Below, in pieces: positions 24,465 through 36,249 of a stretch of 64,000 bases of DNA. Each line of letters begins with the position of its first letter. Positions within the stretch are counted from its first letter, which is position 1. A program made the position numbers and the translations under genes. The notes under the pieces are model-generated. The model was not told the origin of the DNA and searched no databases. It saw only the letters and a program-made list of their open reading frames with translations. The stretch comes from Siphlonurus alternatus (lineage: Eukaryota > Arthropoda > Insecta > Ephemeroptera > Siphlonuridae): contig OX463780.1 of assembly GCA_949825025.1 (NCBI GenBank), positions 27,246,118-27,310,117 on the forward strand, written 5' to 3'.

Positions 24465-24735
24465 ACTGTTAATAACATGCAAAATTAATGCATTTAAAAA
24501 TCAAAGAAAATTATTGATAATGTCAAATATTAATTTTTTACTTAAAGAATCAATCTCCTTCTTCCTTCAAGAAACTCAAGCATCCAAAGTTGGTGTCAAT
24601 GATCTGCTCTCAAGCTCTTGAAGTGAGAAAAATATTCATTCATAAAACATTCTGATTTTTTTTTTTTAATGTAAAATTAAAGTATAAAATGCGTTTACCA
24701 TTCGCTCACTTTAAGGCGATTGGGTGCAGAAACGA
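24465..24735 (-). other. 3' flank remnant of gene B
   Basis: It is homologous by eye to 5020-5290 downstream of gene A. The homology stops about where gene A's stop codon would be, consistent with deletion of exons 4-5. Confidence 0.5.
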
Positions 24736-25448
24736 TAAACACTTCCCTAGTTAAAAAATTACGTCTTCAACTCATCATTTACAAGTCTAAACCTAATCGT
24801 ATAAAGTCTTTTTACCTCAAAAACGCATGTACACTTCTTATTTCCTTTTACTTCTCGTTCAAAGTGAGGATAAAATGGAGACAATATTTCTAATATTTTA
24901 TGCTCACTAAGAGGAAAGAAGACGGGATCTCGTCTTTTTTTCCTAAAAAATGGTGCAAAATAGGAGGAAATTAGACGAGGAGAGAGCATAATGGCGAATA
25001 AGAGATGAAATTTATTTCTAATCGGGGAACGTTTCTTTTACATGTTAATTATAATGTTATATTCTGTTATAATGCATGTATAAAAATAATTTCTGTTTTT
25101 TTAAATTAAATGGACTGCGCATTATTATATATTTGACAATTATTTCAATTAACAATATCAATATTTTTTAAATATACGTTTAATATATTTAAATGTACAT
25201 TAAAGTTTATTGTGATGAAATACGGACACTAGACGTATAAAAAATATTATCGTCTTTATTAATGGCGAGGTTAAAATAAATGTTTTTTATATATATTTTT
25301 ATAAATATGTGAAATCTTTATATTCGCAGAGGAAGGTGAGAAAATTTAAGTTTCCCGCGTAATCCCTCTGAGTAGAAACACCAGAAACTCTCCTACCTAC
25401 CATAGTTGTATCATGCCTACCTAGAACTATTTATAAACGTATAAGTAC

Positions 25449-25534
25449 CTTGATAGATCCCACGAAGAACATTGTGTTGATACTCAGATAGAAGACAAGA
25501 ACAATGAACAGGTTCCGCATATAATCGTTCACAA
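25449..25534 (-). pseudogene. Gene B exon 3 remnant with lost splice acceptor
   Basis: An open 86-bp frame matches gene A exon 3, and the donor GTACTT is kept. The expected acceptor AG is replaced by TG and no substitute AG is seen for about 45 bases upstream. Confidence 0.68.
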
Positions 25535-26025
25535 CACGTGCGAATTAAGAAGATTAAAGTTCACACAAAGTAGAGATAGTCTATGAAATTAGTCATCTAA
25601 TAGTACTTTTATGTCTTCAAATCTTAATTTTTAGTTAATATGTTATAGATAACATTAGACACTGCATAAAATTATAGTACAAAATTGGATAATAGGAGAA
25701 AATAACTCGAGTTACATTGTCATTTTTTTTAACCATAAGTTAGGTAAGACGCTTAAAATTTTATAGACATTGTTATAGATGTCATTTACATCATTATGAC
25801 ATCATTTACATCATTATGATGTTTTGCAGAATGGGTTAAAAAGTTAAAAAGAAATCCGAATAAGATTGTCAATACATAACTCGAGGTACTCCATTCAGCA
25901 AATATGCAAATATAACTTATATATACTGTATATTTTATCCATTATGTATAAATGCTTTCATAAAATTACCATATATTTTCAATAGTTTTTCACAAAAAAT
26001 TTTACAATTTTTTTAACATGCTTAC

Positions 26026-26143
26026 ACATCAGTGCTGTTTGTGTCGTGTCGTTATACAATTTCTCTTTCAGATTCTTCATCACGGCGTCGTCAAAAATGG
26101 ACCAGTATAATCCAAAGAAGAAAATCTGGGCTAAAGATATGAC
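26026..26143 (-). pseudogene. Gene B exon 2 remnant
   Basis: The acceptor GATGTAAAG and donor GTAAGC bound an open 118-bp exon, the same length and phases as in gene A. It encodes the end of membrane span 1. Confidence 0.7.
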
Positions 26144-27027
26144 CTTTACATCAATTAACACAGAAATATTAATTCCTATATAGTAAAATAGTTACAAAAA
26201 TTAACACAAAAATATTAAAAATAAAAGTTGATTGAAATTATTGATGTAGTTTACGAAGAAGTTATAATTTCTATATAGAAAGATATCCAGTTTTGTCACT
26301 AAAAGTAGTTAGTATATTTACGACATTAAGTTAGGCTGGCACTAACCGTCATGGCTAGTGAGAAACTGTTATATTACATTGTATTTTCTTCATACCCCAG
26401 CTAAAAAAAATGTTTACAGAGGCTACAGTAGTCTAGAAATTATTAATATTATGAATTTTACATGCATTTAAATACAATAATAATGAGAGTGTGTAATAGT
26501 AAATAATAATATCATTAAAGTAGAGTTGACGCCAGAAAAATTTATTTATTTTATTTTTCTGGACCGCTACGCCTATTTTGAGATAGAATTTATTAATTAA
26601 CTTTGATTCAATGGCGGCCGAAAAGTTTGTACCAGTTTTAAAAAAATACTAACTAATCTTTTTAACTGTACTCGCTTTGTCAGTTACTTACGTTTATAAT
26701 TTGCATTATCAATATAATTTTCTTAAAGATACGAAAAACAAATCATTGATTAAAAGATTAAAAATAAATTAAATATACCATGCAGGTTCTCGTCACTTGA
26801 AACTTAATCCCACTGAACGGGTTACAGGAAACGATTATCATCCTGGTTAGCCCCTATGTGAATCTTTCTCAATATTATATAAAAATTGCTCCCTGTATTC
26901 AAATAAAATATTCGATTTGGCTAGCAATGCCGGATCAAACAATTCCATCTGAATTGAAGACAGTGAGACTGAGGGTGATCGAAGATGCAGCAAAGACATT
27001 TCAGATTGCGAGCCGAACGACTCTTAC

Positions 27028-27134
27028 CACTGATATGGTACCGAGAACGGAGGTGACATGACGGGGCTCTGCCACGAAAAATACGGTTTTCATCATTTTC
27101 ATCATAATTCTCGGAATGCTTGAAGAAAAGGTTT
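27028..27134 (-). pseudogene. Gene B exon 1 remnant (coding part 27105-27028)
   Basis: It shares [16 protein letters not shown] with gene A, and has a conserved leader with an acceptor-like TTAATTCAG at 27135. The donor is GTAAGA in phase 0. Confidence 0.7.
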
Positions 27135-27673
27135 CTGAATTAATTTTATATAAAACTTTTAATATCTAACTTGTAGGGTTAATGTGGAACATTCTTTAAA
27201 TTTGGCACTGATTAATTAGCATCTCATCTAACCACTGATAATATGTGGGTGAGGTATTATATGATATGGGTGGGTAGCTGAACACTTTATGTGCAATGGA
27301 ATGTCCTTTTTTAGCCACCAATTGAGCCAGTGTTGTTTATGCTAATATGTATATGAATATATTATCATTGATTTGTATTTTGTGATTTTCTTCAAAACAC
27401 ATTTTATGTTTTTATTATATTGAGCGGAGAAAAATTTAATTTACTTCAATTTCAATTAATAAAAAATCATAATTAATCTATTTATAAGCATCATTTTGTA
27501 TTTTTTTCAACATATTAATAAATAGCAAAGTCTTCTGCTCTTTGTTAGTAAACAAAGTATTGTTGTGTAATGTCTGTCGCGTGAAAGGAAAAACATGGGA
27601 CGGTTGTTGATTTACATGTTAACTTATATGGAAAATGACCGTTAATTATGAAGTTGAAACGGTTAACTAGCAC

Positions 27674-28081
27674 CCAAGGTGGCTGGATAGTAAGGTGGGG
27701 GTACGGAGCTGCTGCCCCCTCGCGGCCAGTGAGGAACTACAAAAAACAGTTGAGGATCGCGTTTTTGGATCCAATTTCATCCACGAAAAATTCAAACGAT
27801 GGAACTGGAAATGCCATCAAAAGTCGCATTTACAGTATAACTGTGGGTAAAATTGTGATAGAAATAAACTCTATGTTAAATTCTGAAGAAGATAGACTCA
27901 ATTTAAAAGAATTTTAATGGTTCATCGGCCCGATGTTCATGGATTTCTATTACACCGTTTGAATTTTTCGCGGATGAAATTGGATCCAAAAACGCGATCC
28001 TCAACTGTTTTTTTGTAGTTCCTCACTGGCCGCGAGGGGACAGCAGCTCCGTGTCCCCACCTTACTATCCAGCCACCTTGG
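27674..28081. mobile_element. hAT-type MITE with CTAGCAC(C) target duplication
   Basis: Ends CCAAGGTGGCTGGATAG / CTATCCAGCCACCTTGG are flanked by CTAGCAC on both sides (7 bp certain; an eighth base depends on where the end is set). Arms of about 150 bp pair. The 89-codon frame inside is a shadow. Confidence 0.87.
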
Positions 28082-28089
28082 CTAGCACC

Positions 28090-31000
28090 AACAATGCCAT
28101 TACATTTTCTGCTCTGGTGGCAAAATTAGGCACTACGTCGTCCCATGTTTAACAATGAAAAAGGCTTCATTCGACAGACATTATAAACAATGGTTTGTTA
28201 CAACCATTGCGAGTAGAAGACTTTGATAAATAGAGGAGTCATGCATATAACACGTGCAAAATTTCAGATTAATTACTGAAAATTATGCATGAGTAATCTA
28301 TAACATTGATGAATTAATTATTACTAGTTTTATTAATTGAGATTAGATTAATTTGACTTGAAGCAATTAAGTTTTAAAATTACTTACAGTATATACTAGT
28401 GGTTGTCCTAAAATGAAGCGCTGATGTATGAGCAGTACTTCAGCGGTGCATTACTTGCAAATTTTATGTCTGGCAGCTGACCGTGCTCGGGGTCAACGAG
28501 TTGCTGATAATGCTAATATTTCCTTCTTGCTCGGTCCTCACTTATCAGTGTAACGTGAACAGAATGCTGCGTTGCCAATTAAGTTGTCTTTTATAAAACT
28601 ACAAAAAAATAATAAGCGCAACGCTGTCATTCAAAATTCCTTGATTTCCTCCTCACTTTTTTTATCCTGGATTTACTCAGGCCTTGACCTTCCCCTACTA
28701 GCTTTTTACTTAATTGCTTCATTTTTTTTTCATGTTACGTGCTAGATCTGTGGTTGGGGAAGGGAAAAATGTTTTTTACCTCTGCTATTTGCTTCAACGT
28801 GAACCGCGTGATAATACAGTTCAATGATTGGATGATTATAGTCAATAATTGCTCACTTTTGAGAGAATGTACACAGAATACAGTACCAATTAAGAGCGGA
28901 AAAACTATATGTGTGCCATGGGCGGATGAAATATAAAATTGTGATTTTTTTGTTGAAGTCTTTGCCGCTAATGATGTAGTTGCGGTTTCACTGAAGCATT
29001 TTCTTTCACACCTTTAATTGTTATTAAATTTAATTGCAATTGAAGTATAAGTTTTATACATATGGCTGCTAAACCACTTTTTATACTGCCTCAGAAATCT
29101 GCATTTCCTTAGTATAAATCCTCCTTTTAAAGTCATCATTATTACTGATCATCTGCAGGCGGCACATGACATACTTCATATTAGTAAAGAAGGTGAATTT
29201 ATTTCTGTTATATATAAAAAATCATTCCTTTCCTAATAAATACTGCATAGTCGAATTGTAACATGACGTGTATTGTCATTCTCATTTTAAATACTCCATG
29301 TGGTAATACAGTTAAGTTTCAATTTAAATTTAATTTCACAATTAATTTTTAATTATAAATTTTTAGTGGTAATTTTTAAATTAGTCTGACTTTAATTTGA
29401 TCAAAAATGAAAGTTAAAAAAAATGAAAGCATCTAAAAATGACTCTTCTTGCAACTCAAACTCTTTGGTTGTTAAAATTTATAAAGTTTACCAGACTTTG
29501 ACCTACCATCTTGGCTAGGTTGTTCGTCTGAAAAGTTTTACTATTAAAATCCGTAACATCTGCTCAAACACTCTGTTCAATGTAAAATTTACCATGTTAT
29601 ATATTACCATCATTTGACAATATTTTTTATACAGTAATTTATCGTCACATGACTAAACCTGACCTACATTAATATTTTATATTTCAAAATATGATTATAC
29701 ATTGAACTCATTTTTATGTAATGGGCTGCAGTTAATTTCAACGTATAACACAGCATGATGTTATTAAGTTTTATTGGGTTTGGGTATGATATATACATAA
29801 AATATTATATGGTTAAATACTTTTCCAAGTTCACAGGAAAGCAACTGGACTTATGTCTTTTTGAAGCAAAATATATTATATTCGCTTTCGTTATTGTGAT
29901 GCGTTTTAATCATTTTATTGCTTGTTAAATTTTAAAAAATACACATACAATATATCACACCCAAACATCATGTTGTGTTATATTTTGAAATTGCAGCCTA
30001 TTAGATAAAAAAATTAAAGTGTATTTTTTGCATTTACTCTTTTTTTTTAACTTTTTTAAGCCGTATTCATTAACTTATTTTTTTTAAGTGACTACAAATT
30101 TTCCGAAAAAATTAAAGCTATGTTTGCAGTAAATATATGACTGTTTGAAGAATAAAATGATTTTCGAGCATTTCAGTAGCAAGCATTGAGAAGTTGTGAT
30201 CTCAATTAAATGAATTAAATATTCGAATTGGAGGAAATGAAATATGTACACAAGAAACTTTTAGTTGGCATGAATTAATAATAGACTAAATAATAAAGAG
30301 TGGATCTGACAAATAACGAAGTGGATTATATATATTTCTGGAAATTCTGGATTTAAAATTTTAGAACATTTGTGTCTTTCAATTACGCTGAGAGTGTTGC
30401 TAGCAGACAGAATTATATTAACCAGCTACAGTGAAAACATGGGGAAGTACGTAGAATTGTGTTTATTGTAATCACAAAATGAGTATTCTAAGAGTACGGA
30501 ATAATTCATGTTTCAGACGGTTATAGTAACTTATAGTTTGGTTTCTATTAAAATGAAAGCAAAAAGAAAATGATGAAAAATAAAGTAAATAAATTAATTA
30601 TATTTTACACTTTTAATTAAATTTATTTAATTCTAGAATAATTAAAATATTATTAAACTTAGTAATTAAGAAGTATAATTTTACCATGAGTGCTCGCGCT
30701 TACTTCTGTATCAATTCTTGTTTTATTCAACTGACTCAAAAGTGAATAGTGAATGCACTGTATTATAATAAATATAACGTAATTAATATATTAATATATA
30801 CACATGTTCAACACATATGTATAATATATATCTTCAAGCTATTATGGCGGTCATTATATGCATAGTTAGCGTTATATAAAGTTTCACGAGAGACATTACC
30901 ATGATTACACCGTTCTGGCTGAAGTAAATCAGCACCTTAATTTGGACATACTGGTGCTAGACTGCAGCGCCACGAGACACCGTGGGTGATTTAGAACTAT

Positions 31001-32650
31001 TTAATGACTACGAGATAGCTAACTAATAGAATGCTGCATTACGCACGTACTGATTAGGCAAAATATTCTTCAACACAAAGATGAAAAAGTGATGTTAATG
31101 GCCGGCAATTAAATAGCACTCATTAATTTATAAAATATAATTATGGCTGTTGTAATGGCCTAGCTTAATGGTCTTATTTAATTTAACTCAATGGCTAAAT
31201 AGAAGAAGAATATAATATAATTATACATGTTATATAATTTGCTAGCTGTTGAGTTCAAAATATATTTCTGCCTCTCTTGCGTACGTGGTACATACTATAA
31301 AGGAGAAATAAAAAAATCAAGTTAAAATATTATAAATGTCTATATAAAAATATATAATGCATTCAAATGAAAGAAAACAGTGAATATTAAAATTAAATAA
31401 TTTCTAATTTAAAATATATTAATTTTTTAAAATCAATGATCAATTTAATGAAATCAATACCGCGTAAATACCAGGAAAGTACCTAACACAAGGCCACAGC
31501 CGCCTCCTTTCTTATCCTAGTAACCACGTCATCCAGTCACCTTACTCCTCTCATCCTAAGGGTTGTCAGGCACGCAAGGGTATATGGGCTCCGGCCTTTC
31601 CTGTCCGTTTTCCGTCCCTTTCTAATAGGTTCTCCTCTTGAGTAAACAGGTTAGATGAGAAAGTAATTAAAAAAATCATTGAATTATATATATAATTAAT
31701 TAATTAAATTTAAATGTTTTAACGTATTCTGACAAGCACATTAATTGGTTTTATATGTAATTATCTGAATTGAATGTATAATATATTAGTATACAGTATG
31801 GTCCCATACGTATATGAAAGTAAATGGTATACCATTAAAGAAGATCATACAGATCCTTCAGCAACGTACGAGAGAAACTTTGCGCACTGAACCAATATCC
31901 CCATTCTTACACGCGAACACTGATTACCTCACATTTATATGGGTTTTCATCATGTTTATAATTTTCTCGAACTTCTCGGTCATTGGTTAACAGTTTGCAA
32001 TGAAAGATATATATATATCTGACTGGCCCAACACGAGCCGAATATCTCCGCTGCCCAAATGAATTATGATGGCTAATGTAGAAGGTCCTGACCAACCCCC
32101 CGGGTTTTGTTTCAAACAAAGTGGGTAATGTTACATATCTATAATTAACTTTACCCACCTTGGTTTCAAATAGAACGTCTCAAACTCTCATCTATAATAT
32201 GCAAATTGCTATATCGAGTCATATATGAATGACATATATTGATATGGAGCATGTATATCAATCCTGCGAGGTTGTCAAGAGAGGGTGATAATGATTTGGT
32301 GTCAACGGCTTACGAAACTTAATAGAGGAAAGTAAAATAGCCCCCAGCAACGATAGATAAAATATTAATTTCATGTTACTTGATGTAATTAGACTGGGGA
32401 ATATATCCGATGTTTACATTGTCATTAAGAAGCTAATTAACTCTAGAAGCATTGGTTCAGTCGGATTAATAATAAAACCAACAGTTGCAAAAAATGTATT
32501 CATTTAAGAAAAAATTTGATCAAAAATAAGAAGACAGGAGAAAAAAATGTGCGGGTCTATTCGGGTAATTGTAAAAATGCATCGATTTTTATTTTATAAG
32601 ATTTCTTTTAAAATTTTGTTCCTATAATAAAATTGCAGTCATAAAAAACT
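28090..32650. other. AT-rich intergenic sequence, no gene seen
   Basis: Only short unsupported open frames. A less AT-rich patch at about 31490-31640 may be repeat-derived, but I cannot name it. Confidence 0.45.
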
Positions 32651-32679
32651 TTATTAAAGAATACTACTTGCAAGAGAGA

Positions 32680-32789
32680 CTTGTGCATCCAGGAGTTGAT
32701 ACATGGCATCCTCCATCAATTGCCGACCATCTTGACTGAGGTTTTCATAGTTCCCTCAGCCATAACAAAGCAACTGCAGAGATGGATTG

Positions 32790-32790
<1 letters not shown>
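32680..32790 (+). mobile_element. SINE tail fragment followed by (TA)n
   Basis: TTGACTGAGGTTTTCATAG and GTTCCCTCAG match the tail of the 5S-derived SINE at 54495. The head is missing. As in the full copy, a (TA)n run follows the tail. Confidence 0.6.

Positions 32791-32877
<87 letters not shown>
32791..32877. repeat. (TA)n microsatellite
   Basis: Uninterrupted TA run following a SINE tail. Confidence 0.97.
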
Positions 32878-32880
<3 letters not shown>

Positions 32881-34395
32881 ATGGCCACCCCGTTTTGGAA
32901 GAAACCTACAAAATCATAAGCAATGCTAGGTCGGGTCCACGAAAAGCCGGAAAGTTAAATTTAGTCATTCTGACATTGGTTTCCACCTTCCCTTAGTAAA
33001 ATTAGGTAAATTCTTACTGAGAAGGATAACTTGCTCGTGTCTACAAATAAACTTTACCCTCAGACCAACCTCTCCTCGGTGTGTGGACTTCGTAACTTAA
33101 ATAAAAACTCCCTTATATTTACCTTTGTAACTCTAATATAAAACCTTTAGCTTTTTAAGTAAGCATTATATTATTAAGTCTATAGCTATGGTAAATAATA
33201 CAGAACTTGTTAATGTACTGTTAAATTTATTACGTGATTTTAGACTACTTGGTTCACCGTTGAATTTGTTGTTGAGGGTTTAAACTTGACTTAATGCAAG
33301 GTGGCTAAATTTACCCACCTTGGACTTAAGTATATATAAAAATAATACATCTTTGTGTTAGGATTTGAAAAGTAAATTTATATTTATATAATACATTTTA
33401 ATTCAAGTGTTACAATTATTTATACAAATACTATACAAACTTTTGAGCCATAATTCGTTGAAATCATTTGATTTATTTTACATTGTGCGTACCATAGCAA
33501 TTTTTTTTTTAATTGAGCTATAAATAATGTACGTTTACTGTACTCTTTGCATCTCACAATCCATAATAAATAGTTATACTATACATAATTAATATATTAT
33601 TTTATTTTTACTTCTTTTTCCAAGAAAAAAGGGAGGGTCACAGCCATTCTTATTTTTAAACATGAAGGATACTTTGTTTATTTTCAATCTTACATGCACA
33701 TTTAATTAATGATATATTGTACATTGATTACCCTTTTCTTTTTAACAGTCCTATTAATTGGATTTGAAATATACACAGAAATAATTTTGAGTTTATTTCA
33801 TTTAAAATTTTTATATTAACATGGAAAACATTTTATTTTTATGAATATTTTTTTTCAACATATTTTAACAGTGAACATGGTTTATTTCAACGAGCTTTAA
33901 ACCTCTGCTATCTGGCTGAGGAATAGAAATGAAATAAAAATGAGACACCAACAAGTTAATTAAACCTGTGTTTCAAAAATATTTTGAGCTTTAAACAAAT
34001 CTTCCTACCTAAGGAGAAAGATTTCCTTGATACTAAAAGTACTAAAGATACTAAAAATTAATAATATAACAAATGGAAACTCAAATAATTAATTTTGTTT
34101 AATTTAAATTTTATGCTTTTCATCATTTGGAATGGTAATTAAATTTATTTAATTACTCGTATATAAAACCACTATTAACTTTATTCCTTATTTTACAACT
34201 TCTTTTTATTTGTAGCTGTAATTTGATCGTAATTAAATGCTTTTAGCAGTGCTATGACTGGTAATGTAATTTATAGGTCATAATTTGTCAAGTTTACTAA
34301 ACTATTTCAAATTAATAAAGAAATTATTAAATGTTAGAAACTTATAGTTGAAATCAATATAAGTTATAGGCTTTAAAAATAATGACTACGTACCA
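32878..34395. other. AT-rich intergenic sequence
   Basis: No gene seen. A short palindrome around CAAGGTGG and CCACCTTG is at about 33298-33328. Confidence 0.45.
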
Positions 34396-34594
34396 TAAAG
34401 GCGGATTCAGATGGCGACAACGGCGATGCGACGCAATTTTGTCACACAAATTCGCCAGTTTGCGGCAGCGAAATTGCGTTAATTGCGATGCTCCTTTTTT
34501 CAATCGCCAAATATGGCCACCAATGGATTCACAGCAAGTGCGCATTATTTGCGTCGCGTCGCATGATAAAAATCGCCATGTGAATCCACCTTAA
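34396..34594. mobile_element. Short inverted-repeat MITE (GGTGGATTCACATGGCGA ends)
   Basis: The left end GGCGGATTCAGATGGCGA pairs with the right end TCGCCATGTGAATCCACC. The interior is unusually rich in GCGA and GCGTCGC. Related sequences occur near 61930-62150 and 62160-62355. Confidence 0.78.
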
Positions 34595-35536
34595 GAGTAC
34601 ATCATTTAACATTTTCATCAATTACAGAATTTTGAAATTCATGTGAAAAATCATACAAAATTAGAATCTGACTTGTGTATATAAAAAAATTTGCACCTTC
34701 CAGGTGTATTTTTTAACCCTAGCATTACCAAGAGATGGAGGGATTGAGGGGTTGTTTTGGATGGGAGGTCAAAACCCGCATACGCCTTTTAAAGTGGAGG
34801 AAAGGTGTAAAAGACTGCTATAAAAAATATGCAAAAATTAGTAATCCTTATCCTTATGTATCCATCAAGCAACGTATTTCCGTTAGAAAAATTAAAGATT
34901 CCACCCCCTCCTCCTCCCTTGGCAATGCTAGGGTTAATTTAAAATAGTCCCCTGCGCATAATATTTCTAGTTAACTTGTCTAAAATAGCAAAAGCAGTAA
35001 TACAGATAACCCATTAATTGTAATTTAGTACCATAGCATAATAATTATAATACCTGATTTATAAGTTCCTTTCACAACAACTTTTACAGGTAAAAATTAG
35101 ATATTTTAGGACTCCATAGAATCATTTACATAAAACATAAATTTTAACATCAAATATTCATTAACATATTATAATATAGTCACTATGCTAATTGTATTAA
35201 TATTAATTTGTACTTTTGATTTCCATTCTTTGTTATTTTTAAAAATTATTTATTTAGTAAACACATAATAAATAAAACAGTAAAAAATGTAAGATTATAC
35301 TTTCATTAGGTTGAACTATCATACAAAATAATATAGTACAGTGGCTAATCTCTATATGATATTTTTAAAGGATCCTGTTCATTTATATGCCAAAAGGAAA
35401 GCAAAGAGTAAAATTTGCCTACAAAATAACTTTGCAACGAAAGGTAGAAAACATTTTTCATGAAAAAAAGATCAAAAGATTATATATATGCCCAGAAAAA
35501 CTGGCAAAAAATTCATCTTTAATTTTTACATGCGAA
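34595..35536. other. Intergenic sequence
   Basis: AT-rich. TTTTTAACCCTAGCATTACCAAG near 34710 pairs with CTTGGCAATGCTAGGGTTAA near 34918, suggesting a diverged inverted-repeat element of about 220 bp. The 70-codon frame inside is unsupported. Confidence 0.45.
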
Positions 35537-35537
35537 T

Positions 35538-36183
35538 GGACAACCTGCATGCATGAAAAAAAATTTATTGCAGAAATGAATAGTGGGTACTTTGAATTTA
35601 TTCAGATTTTTTTAGTCCTGCAACTATTTTTAAGTAATGGACAACATACATGAAAAATTTTTATTGTAGAAATGAATAGAGGGTACCAAATTATGCTACT
35701 CTGAGTTTTTTCAGATTTTTTTGAGACCTGGAACTATCTTTAAATAATTATTGAAAGTGCGGTCACGCCCCCTGGAGGCATCAATAGGCGTCCAGTCTCT
35801 ATCCTTTTTATTAAGAATTCAGGGGTGCCAACTGAAATCACAGGACTTTCAATAATTATTTAAAAATAGTTCCGGGTCTCAAAAAAATCTGAAAAAACTC
35901 AGAGTAGCATAATTTGGTACCCTTTATTCATTTCTGCAATAATTTTTTTTTCATGTATGTTGTCCATTATTAAAAGTTCTGTAAGTTAAGTTGGCACCCC
36001 TGAATCCTAATTAAAAAGGAAAGAGACTAGTCACCTATTGTCGCCTCCAGGGAGCGTGGCCGCACTTTTAATAATGATATAAAAATAGTTCTGGGACTCA
36101 CAAAAATCTGAAAAAATTCGAAGTAGCATAATTTGATACCCTCTATTCATTTCTGCAATAAAAATTTTTCATGCAGGTTGTCC
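35538..36183. mobile_element. MITE with a second copy of the same family nested in it
   Basis: Outer ends GGACAACCTGCATG / CATGCAGGTTGTCC enclose an inner copy, GGACAACATACATG / CATGTATGTTGTCC, at 35639-35965. The inner copy sits at TAAT/ATTA, compatible with TA target duplication. A partial copy is at 51780-52065. Confidence 0.83.
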
Positions 36184-36249
36184 ATTTTGATATTTCTGTT
36201 TTTGTTTTAAGTTTTAACTTTTTTAATACATTTATTTTTAAATATTTCA

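Larger units (their letters stand above)
25449..27105 (-). pseudogene. Decayed tandem duplicate (gene B) of the four-transmembrane gene
   Basis: Three minus-strand exon remnants match gene A: 27105-27028 (26 residues, starting M-M-K-M-M-K-T-V-F-F), 26143-26026 (118 bp) and 25534-25449 (86 bp). All three reading frames are still open and the donors GTAAGA, GTAAGC and GTACTT are intact. The third exon has lost its acceptor: TTTCAG in gene A corresponds to ACGTG here, with no AG close upstream. I could not find counterparts of exons 4 and 5 between 24.7 and 25.4 kb, although the 3' flank of gene A is recognisable at 24465-24735. This looks like a duplication followed by partial deletion and decay. 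A truncated transcript using exons 1-2 is possible. Confidence 0.7.

Noticed and set aside
24759..24989. Minus-strand 76-codon frame as missing exon 4 or 5 of gene B
   Set aside because: No hydrophobic spans and no similarity to gene A exons 4-5; likely chance.
27648..27917. 89-codon plus-strand frame
   Set aside because: Lies within a hAT-type MITE and includes its terminal repeat.
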